47,622 nucleotides of DNA from an uncultured Elusimicrobia bacterium (GTDB taxonomy: Bacteria; Elusimicrobiota; Elusimicrobia; Elusimicrobiales; UBA9959): the NCBI GenBank assembly GCA_903889965.1, contig CAISZM010000043.1, positions 1-47,622 on the forward strand, read 5' to 3'. Position 1 is the stretch's first letter. Every line of letters starts with the position of its first letter. The position numbers were made by a program, and so were the translations under genes. Positions 42,623-47,622 of the stretch are shown here, one piece after another. Under the pieces are notes generated by a model. That model made no database searches. It saw only the letters and a list, made by a program, of their open reading frames with translations, and was not told where the DNA came from.

Positions 42623-43678
42623 TTACTGAAGTTCCGCGTCCAGGTCGTAAGAAGAGGTGCGGTTCACCTTTACCGGGCGCGCCGTATTTTTGATCAGGAG
42701 CTGGGAGAGGTCCGCCGCCCCCGCCTTCTGCATGGCCACATCCATCACGGCCGTGCCGTCCCCGTAGCTGCGCACCCACGAGGCGCGTACGGCGGGGATG
42801 TTCCTCAGCATCTTGGTGAACTCGCTGAGATCGTTCAGTGTCTTGACATTGGTAAGGTTGACCCTGACCATGGATCTTTCCCGGAGGGCTTTCAGGACCC
42901 CCTCTTTAAGGGGGTCGGCGCCTTTTTTTGCCGCGTTTATCAGTGAAGCGCGCGCGGCGGCGGTTTCGTTGAGATCGATACCCCCCGCCGACTCCTGCAT
43001 AGAGGCCAGCGTTTCCATGGAACCCTGCTTGACCGCCGACACGGAAATGCCGGCGCGGTAGGAAACGAAACCGCCAAGCCCCTCCCTGGTATTGAAAGAG
43101 GTCTCTGCCTCGCCCTTGATTATGATGTCGGCCTTGTCTTTTTCACCGGTCATGAAACCGGCGTCCGCGAACCTCGTCTTAAGCTCCAGTTCGGCATAGT
43201 TGGTCTGCTGCGGCTTGGAATCCGCGAATTCCTTTATGTCGAAACCGATAACGGGGTTGCCAAGCTTTTGCGGCTCGGTCTCAAGGTTGCGCAGCTTGGC
43301 GGAAAGGTCCTCTTTACGCACATGCGCTTTTATGCGGACCTTATAGAATTCCCCGTCCCGCCATTCTTTGAGGACCTCGCATTTTTCGATATAGCCCTCG
43401 GTCTGGGAGGTGATGTTCTCTTCTATGAGGACGGACTTCGCGACAAGCGCGTCCTGGGAAACATAAACGCCCACCACCAGCGCCAGGGCGTTCCGCATCG
43501 CGTCGTGGAGGGAAGCTTTCTTTGCTCCCTCGGCATCGCCGTTAACGACAGGGGCCATGCCCTCCGCTTCCACCACCTCCGTGTCGTAGGCGGGGTTGAG
43601 GGAGCTCTTGCGGGTGCCGGAACACCCGGCAGCGGCAAAGAGGACCGCTGCCGGCAGCAATAGCGTGAGGCGCTTCAT
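42623..43678 (-). CDS. Lipoprotein with FlgT-N/LPP20-like domain
   Basis: The 351-residue protein has a lipobox (LFAAAGC, Cys19). The N-terminal domain (about residues 38-130) reads VVEAEGMAPVV, then SLHDAMRNALALVVGVYVS and YIEKCEVLKEWRDGEFYKVRIKAHVRKEDL, which matches the FlgT N-terminal domain and related LPP20-type lipoproteins. The C-terminal region resembles later FlgT-like or GldN-like domains only weakly. No flagellar genes are nearby. It is encoded 16 bases after the LPP20-like gene, so both are probably co-expressed in the outer membrane. Confidence 0.75.
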   Translation of the reverse strand: MKRLTLLLPAAVLFAAAGCSGTRKSSLNPAYDTEVVEAEGMAPVVNGDAEGAKKASLHDAMRNALALVVGVYVSQDALVAKSVLIEENITSQTEGYIEKCEVLKEWRDGEFYKVRIKAHVRKEDLSAKLRNLETEPQKLGNPVIGFDIKEFADSKPQQTNYAELELKTRFADAGFMTGEKDKADIIIKGEAETSFNTREGLGGFVSYRAGISVSAVKQGSMETLASMQESAGGIDLNETAAARASLINAAKKGADPLKEGVLKALRERSMVRVNLTNVKTLNDLSEFTKMLRNIPAVRASWVRSYGDGTAVMDVAMQKAGAADLSQLLIKNTARPVKVNRTSSYDLDAELQ

Positions 43679-43694
43679 GTGCGTTCAGGCGCCT

Positions 43695-44144
43695 TTATTC
43701 GGCCAGCTTCACGCCGGCGTCCTTGAGGGATTTCTTGGCCAGGCGCAGGACTATTACGCAGCCGTCGTCGGCGGTCCACTCGCTGCGCACGACCTGGGCG
43801 CCCTTGATGACTTCATTTATCTTGGTGGCGAGCACGGAATCGGTCTCTATGGCCTTTTCAACGGTTATGCCGCCTTCCAGATTGACGCCTTTTACGAAGG
43901 AAAGCATGTTGTACTGTCCGCTCACGATGGCGGCGTTGCGCGAGGTGGCCATGCGCTGGGTCTTGTTCTCAAGCGTCTGGTCGGCGGCGCCTATGCCGCG
44001 GGCGAAAACATAGTTCTTTGTTACACCCTCTTCAACCCACTCCCGGTCGATCTCACCGGTGCTTGAAACGGTACCCTTGTTCGGGGACGAGGAACATCCG
44101 GCTGCAATGAACGCGGCGGCGGCTATGAACAGTAATTTTTTCAT
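43695..44144 (-). CDS. LPP20-family lipoprotein
   Basis: The 149-residue protein has a lipobox (AFIAAGC, Cys17) and the LPP20 domain with ARGIGAADQTLENKTQRMAT and RNAAIVSGQYNMLSFVKGV. A strong AAGGAGG lies 7 bases before the ATG. LPP20 is known from Helicobacter as a surface lipoprotein of undefined function. It is first in the two-lipoprotein unit that ends in the terminator at 42575. Confidence 0.82.
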   Translation of the reverse strand: MKKLLFIAAAAFIAAGCSSSPNKGTVSSTGEIDREWVEEGVTKNYVFARGIGAADQTLENKTQRMATSRNAAIVSGQYNMLSFVKGVNLEGGITVEKAIETDSVLATKINEVIKGAQVVRSEWTADDGCVIVLRLAKKSLKDAGVKLAE

Positions 44145-44239
44145 TTAGAAACCTCCTTAAAAACCCTTAATTTATTGTATAAACAAAGCGCTGGGGTGTC
44201 AATTTCGGGAACGCAAAAGCGTCCCGCTGCTTCCTTAGA

Positions 44240-45415
44240 CTAATATAGCAGGAGGAAATCCGCATCCTTCTTGTTTTCCTGACCACCGGCCGGCTTATGT
44301 GACGACCTCGGGGTCTGGTATTTCGACCTCGACGGAGCGGCCTTCCTGGGCTCGGGGTCCCTGTATGAATTTGTTTTGGTGTATTTGGCGGCGGTCACGC
44401 CGCTGAACTTGTAGGAGAGGGCCACCTGCGAAGCGTTATATACCGCGTTGGCGAGCCCGAGGGACATATCCAGGGCCAGGTCCCCGTAATTCAGGCCGAA
44501 CCCCATGGTAAAGCCTTTGTTATCTTCAACGCCCCTGTAACCCAGCCGCAGCTTGAAGATGCTCTGAAATTGATACTCAAGACCGAAACGCAGGCTTTTC
44601 TGCGCCTCGTTAACGTAAGAATCCCCCTCGAGCGAGAGCAGTATGGCCTGGTCTCGCACGGTGGTATGCTGGTAGGCGGCCCCAAGACGTATTGTCGAGG
44701 GCAGCTTGGTGATCTCGCTTCCGTACTTGAGCCCGCTGCCGAAGTTGGCCAGCGAAGCGCCGACCGAAACCCCGATATCCGACTTCGTCAGCAGCCAGCC
44801 CGCGTCTACGGCGACGGCTGAAGGAGGAGTATCGTCCTCGAGCAGGGTGGATCGTATGTATTTTATGTTCGCCCCCAGGTACTGATCCACCGCGTTCCTG
44901 TCGTCCGAATATACTTTTTCGCCGTAGCCGAAGGCCAGGGCTAGGTCTTTCTGAGCGGCGTACGATTTGGACACTACGGAACCGTCGGGCAAAATACCGT
45001 TATAATCGAATTTTCCCGCGTCCGAAAGCATCAGCGACATGCCGAAGCCGGATTTCTCCAGGCCGGCCATGCCCAAAAAGGGCAGCGGCATCCCGAACGC
45101 GAAATGGCTAAGGGTAGAGTCGTCAAAACCCGCGAGGTACATGGCGGAAACTTCCGGGTTATAGAGCCTGGCTAAGCCGGCCGGGTTGTAATTCATGGAA
45201 TAGACATCATCGGCAACGGCTACGAAAGCCCCACCCATACCCGCCGCCCGGGGGCTCATATCCGTCTTCAGGACCTGCATTCCCACGGACCCCGGCCCTC
45301 CGGCAAAAGCCGGCGGCAGGGCTATGACAAGCATGGCGGCAAGAAAAACAGCCGAGCGCGGCGCATTCCGTAGTCCGCGGGCTTTTATCGTCCTTTTCCA
45401 GTCAGCGAATTTCAT
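44240..45415 (-). CDS. PorV/UPF0164-like outer-membrane beta-barrel protein
   Basis: About 391 residues with a signal peptide (SAVFLAAMLVIALPPAFA) and the PorV/PorQ-type N-terminal signature: KTDMSPRAAGMGGAFVAVADD and YSMNYNPAGLARL. The rest alternates aromatic and glycine residues (FGLGMxLM, LGANIKYI, LRLGYRGVED), a transmembrane barrel as in FadL/UPF0164 relatives. A basic Lys/Arg/Ser tail ends the protein. The ATG at 45415 is preferred over the upstream in-frame TTG. PorV is the shuttle protein of type IX secretion, so a role in releasing the protease encoded next is attractive. Confidence 0.85.
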   Translation of the reverse strand: MKFADWKRTIKARGLRNAPRSAVFLAAMLVIALPPAFAGGPGSVGMQVLKTDMSPRAAGMGGAFVAVADDVYSMNYNPAGLARLYNPEVSAMYLAGFDDSTLSHFAFGMPLPFLGMAGLEKSGFGMSLMLSDAGKFDYNGILPDGSVVSKSYAAQKDLALAFGYGEKVYSDDRNAVDQYLGANIKYIRSTLLEDDTPPSAVAVDAGWLLTKSDIGVSVGASLANFGSGLKYGSEITKLPSTIRLGAAYQHTTVRDQAILLSLEGDSYVNEAQKSLRFGLEYQFQSIFKLRLGYRGVEDNKGFTMGFGLNYGDLALDMSLGLANAVYNASQVALSYKFSGVTAAKYTKTNSYRDPEPRKAAPSRSKYQTPRSSHKPAGGQENKKDADFLLLY

Positions 45416-45515
45416 ATTTAAATTATCCAAAACCGGCCTGGTGAAATTTTTATACGCGTCTAAACCCGAAAGCGGCTGCGGGAATGCACCCTTTACGGTC
45501 CGGGGGCCGCGCCGG

Positions 45516-47622
45516 CTACCTTACTATGGCTATCTTCACTACGCTGTCCAGCCCGGGGCCTTTCGCTTTGACAAAATATATCCCGCTGGCCGCCTTCCCC
45601 CCGCCCGAATTCGTCCCGTCCCATTCCACCGTGCCTTTGCCCGGTGAAACGGGGCCGCTGAAAACCGTCCGGACCAGCGACCCGCTTTGCGTGTATACCT
45701 TTATGGTAAGCGAGCCCGCCGACTGGACCTCGTACTTAAGTATAGCCTTGGCTCCCGGCGAGGCGATAATATTATTATAGGCGGTGATCGCCGACCTGTT
45801 GGATGAAAGATTGAGGGCGCTGGAAATGCCCAGCGACATGACGTTGCCGATATGATTTCTGCCGAATATCTCCAGGTAAACCGTACCCACTCCCGGATAG
45901 CGCGCGCCGAAGCCGGCCTGGAGGCCTACGCGCCCCGTGACGCCCTGGGAATCCGTACCGCTTTCCAGCAGGCGCATGTAGGAACCCGGCAGGTTGGTGC
46001 GCGTCAAGTCCAGCGGCTCACGGTTATGGTCCCTTAACTGGGCGTATTCAACGGTGAATTCGGTGCCGGTGGAGGACGGCGCCGAATACATGGGAAAAAA
46101 CGCCGAGGGGACGGCGAAAGTTATTTCATCTCCGTCGTAAGCTGCCGCCGTTATCTCGGCCTGCGCGCTGCCCGCCACGGTGCGCGAAAGGGTGAGCGTG
46201 TATGGAAGGGAGGAATTGGTCCCGGAAACATCGTAATACTGGTTCGGGGCGGGCGACACCGCCAGGTAATAACGCCCGGCCGCCGGCACCGTGTAATTCA
46301 GGGTGACCGTTGGCGACTGCGTGACACAGTCGTCGCTGTTTTCGCAGGCATTATAGAACGCAGGCACGGCCTCGGAGATATAACTGCGGGTCGCGTCGAA
46401 CAGGAACATCGCATAGGCCTTGTAGGTATCAGCGTAACCGCCTGAGGGCAGCGACAGTGTGGCCGTCAGGTTCCCGGGCGCCAGGGGCAGGGAATAATAG
46501 TCGGTATCTCCCAGGGGATAAATGGTGGCCGAAAGCGAGGAGAGCGTGCCGATATCCGAGGCGCACTCCGGGCCGTTATTGTTGCGGCACAGCGAAGAAG
46601 TTCCCGCGGACTCGTAGGGGTCTCCCGCGTCGCCGCTTGCGCCTATGCCGTGGTAGGCGAACGCGCTCGCGATCTTCGCGCTCATCGTGCTATCGCAGCT
46701 TCCGGGCCATTTCGCGTTGAACTGGGCGCAGGCGTCTATCATGGCGTCGCGGTAATTGGCGAAGTTATCCGGGAAATAAAAAAGAGCGGCGTAGGCCAGC
46801 ACATCGGTCCGGTGGCTGCCGGCGTAGAGCCCCGAGGAGAACGAGCCGAGATCGTATGTCGCGTTTTTCCGCAGCTTGTAGAGCGCCTCCGACAGTATCA
46901 GGCTGTCCTCGTGCACTTCGCCCTTCCAATCCGCGGGCATTATCCGCTCGCCGGTGGGACTTGCCCCGGAGATGTCGCGCGCGCCGCCTTCGCCGGAATC
47001 CACAAAATTCCCCAGTGCCGAGAGGGTCTGCCCCTCATTCCAGAAAGAGGCCATCGCGAAATAATCCGCCAGAGCCTCGCTGATGGCGCCGAATTCGCCA
47101 AAATTTATGATGGTGTAGATCCTGTTCACCACAAAGTGCGTGTACTCGTGGCGCACTATGGTGCCGTCGAGCGCGAACGAGCGGTATATGCCGTTATAGT
47201 CTATCTGGCCGTCGCCTATCATTATATTGTTGTTCTCAATGTCGTAAAAAGCGTTGAGCATGCCTCCATAGGTGCCGATATTGTCCGCGTCACCGTGGGC
47301 GTGCACCATGACGGCTATGTGCTGGGACAGGTCGGCCGGCATTACCGGGATGGCGGACGGGTCCAGGTTTATCGGGTCAAAATAGTGGTGCATGGCATTA
47401 AGATGGTAAAAGGCGTTCACCTCGGAAAGGCCATTGGAGTTCCCCAGGCCCCGGTCCAGGTAAACCGCGGCCGCGGAGGTTGACCAGTATATCGACCCGG
47501 GGTTGCTGGAAACGTTAGGGCTGTTGGTCAGCACCAGGTAGCTCGAGATATCGACGACGAAACCGTCGTATGTGCCGGATTCTCCCGATTTAAGCTGAAG
47601 GGTGTAAGAGGGGTTTTCAACC
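45516..47622 (-). CDS. Secreted M36-like metalloprotease with FlgD-type C-terminal domain (5' end outside window)
   Basis: The reading frame is open to the last base of the window, so at least the N-terminus is missing; about 700 residues are visible. The zinc site is HEYTHFVVNR with the third ligand in SEALADYFA, the fungalysin (M36)/gluzincin pattern. Following regions contain a pre-peptidase-type beta-sandwich (YPLGDTDYYSLPLAPG, AAGRYYLAVSP). The C-terminus is a FlgD-like Ig domain (VYTQSGSLVRTVFSG, EWDGTNSGGGKAASGIYFVKA), of the type used as a sorting tail in type IX-like secretion. It lies directly upstream of the PorV-like gene on the same strand. Confidence 0.87.
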   Translation of the reverse strand, partial: VENPSYTLQLKSGESGTYDGFVVDISSYLVLTNSPNVSSNPGSIYWSTSAAAVYLDRGLGNSNGLSEVNAFYHLNAMHHYFDPINLDPSAIPVMPADLSQHIAVMVHAHGDADNIGTYGGMLNAFYDIENNNIMIGDGQIDYNGIYRSFALDGTIVRHEYTHFVVNRIYTIINFGEFGAISEALADYFAMASFWNEGQTLSALGNFVDSGEGGARDISGASPTGERIMPADWKGEVHEDSLILSEALYKLRKNATYDLGSFSSGLYAGSHRTDVLAYAALFYFPDNFANYRDAMIDACAQFNAKWPGSCDSTMSAKIASAFAYHGIGASGDAGDPYESAGTSSLCRNNNGPECASDIGTLSSLSATIYPLGDTDYYSLPLAPGNLTATLSLPSGGYADTYKAYAMFLFDATRSYISEAVPAFYNACENSDDCVTQSPTVTLNYTVPAAGRYYLAVSPAPNQYYDVSGTNSSLPYTLTLSRTVAGSAQAEITAAAYDGDEITFAVPSAFFPMYSAPSSTGTEFTVEYAQLRDHNREPLDLTRTNLPGSYMRLLESGTDSQGVTGRVGLQAGFGARYPGVGTVYLEIFGRNHIGNVMSLGISSALNLSSNRSAITAYNNIIASPGAKAILKYEVQSAGSLTIKVYTQSGSLVRTVFSGPVSPGKGTVEWDGTNSGGGKAASGIYFVKAKGPGLDSVVKIAIVR

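Noticed and set aside
42513-42779. Upstream extension of the lipid kinase frame
   Set aside because: It overlaps the terminator and the preceding lipoprotein gene, and the sequence is Gly/Arg-rich with no family similarity.

Overview
The window looks like a chromosome segment of a GC-rich, anaerobic, diderm bacterium. Anaerobic metabolism is shown by a full-length pyruvate:ferredoxin oxidoreductase, an NfnAB-type ferredoxin/NAD(P)H transhydrogenase and an AmrS-type radical SAM enzyme. An outer membrane is shown by a TolC-family protein, several lipoproteins, a PorV/UPF0164-like outer-membrane protein and a DUF4105/Lnb-type periplasmic protein. Isoleucine is often encoded by ATA despite the high GC content. 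My best guess is Elusimicrobiota or a neighbouring phylum with a similar gene set. That is inference; no rRNA or other direct phylogenetic marker is present.

Layout. Bases 1-1.6 kb (+): PAS protein, small membrane protein and a zinc-finger-less DnaJ. 1.7-3.5 kb (-): two tandem paralogous secreted proteins of unknown family. 3.7-9.8 kb: nifJ (-) divergent from the two nfn genes (+). 10-13.2 kb (+): DUF3015 protein, DUF4105/Lnb-like protein and a lipoprotein alpha/beta hydrolase, with an intrinsic terminator buried in the signal-peptide codons of the second gene. 13.3-16.3 kb (-): cyclic-nucleotide-binding-fold protein, atypical histidine kinase and NCS2 uracil/xanthine permease. 16.4-20.1 kb (-): a giant secreted protein split by a frameshift at an A6 run and ending in 14-residue tandem repeats. 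20.3-21 kb (-): a protein with three Cys-rich repeats. 21.1-27.8 kb (-): TetR, TolC, RND, ABC ATPase and ABC permease, the first four joined by ATGA overlaps and with no adaptor gene. 27.9-30.5 kb (-): an ArnT/PMT-like membrane protein fused to a WD40 domain. 30.6-31.8 kb (-): pepT. 31.9-33.6 kb (+): DUF47 protein and Pit phosphate transporter. 33.6-36.0 kb (-): HI0933-type flavoprotein and class II fructose-bisphosphate aldolase. 36.2-40.5 kb (+): transketolase-like enzyme, DUF296 protein, era and a small membrane protein. 40.6-44.1 kb (-): two lipoproteins, a YegS-like lipid kinase and amrS. 44.2-47.6 kb (-): a PorV-like protein and a secreted M36-like metalloprotease with a FlgD-type C-terminal domain, cut by the window end.

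How parts fit. PFOR makes acetyl-CoA and reduced ferredoxin, and NfnAB can use that ferredoxin with NADH to make NADPH; the two units sit head-to-head with matching extended -10 elements. Aldolase and the transketolase-like enzyme are also divergent and cover sugar-phosphate metabolism. The protease and PorV-like pair would fit a type IX-like secretion route. Coding density is high: no gene-free stretch exceeds about 240 bases. I saw no tRNA, rRNA, CRISPR array, insertion sequence or prophage.
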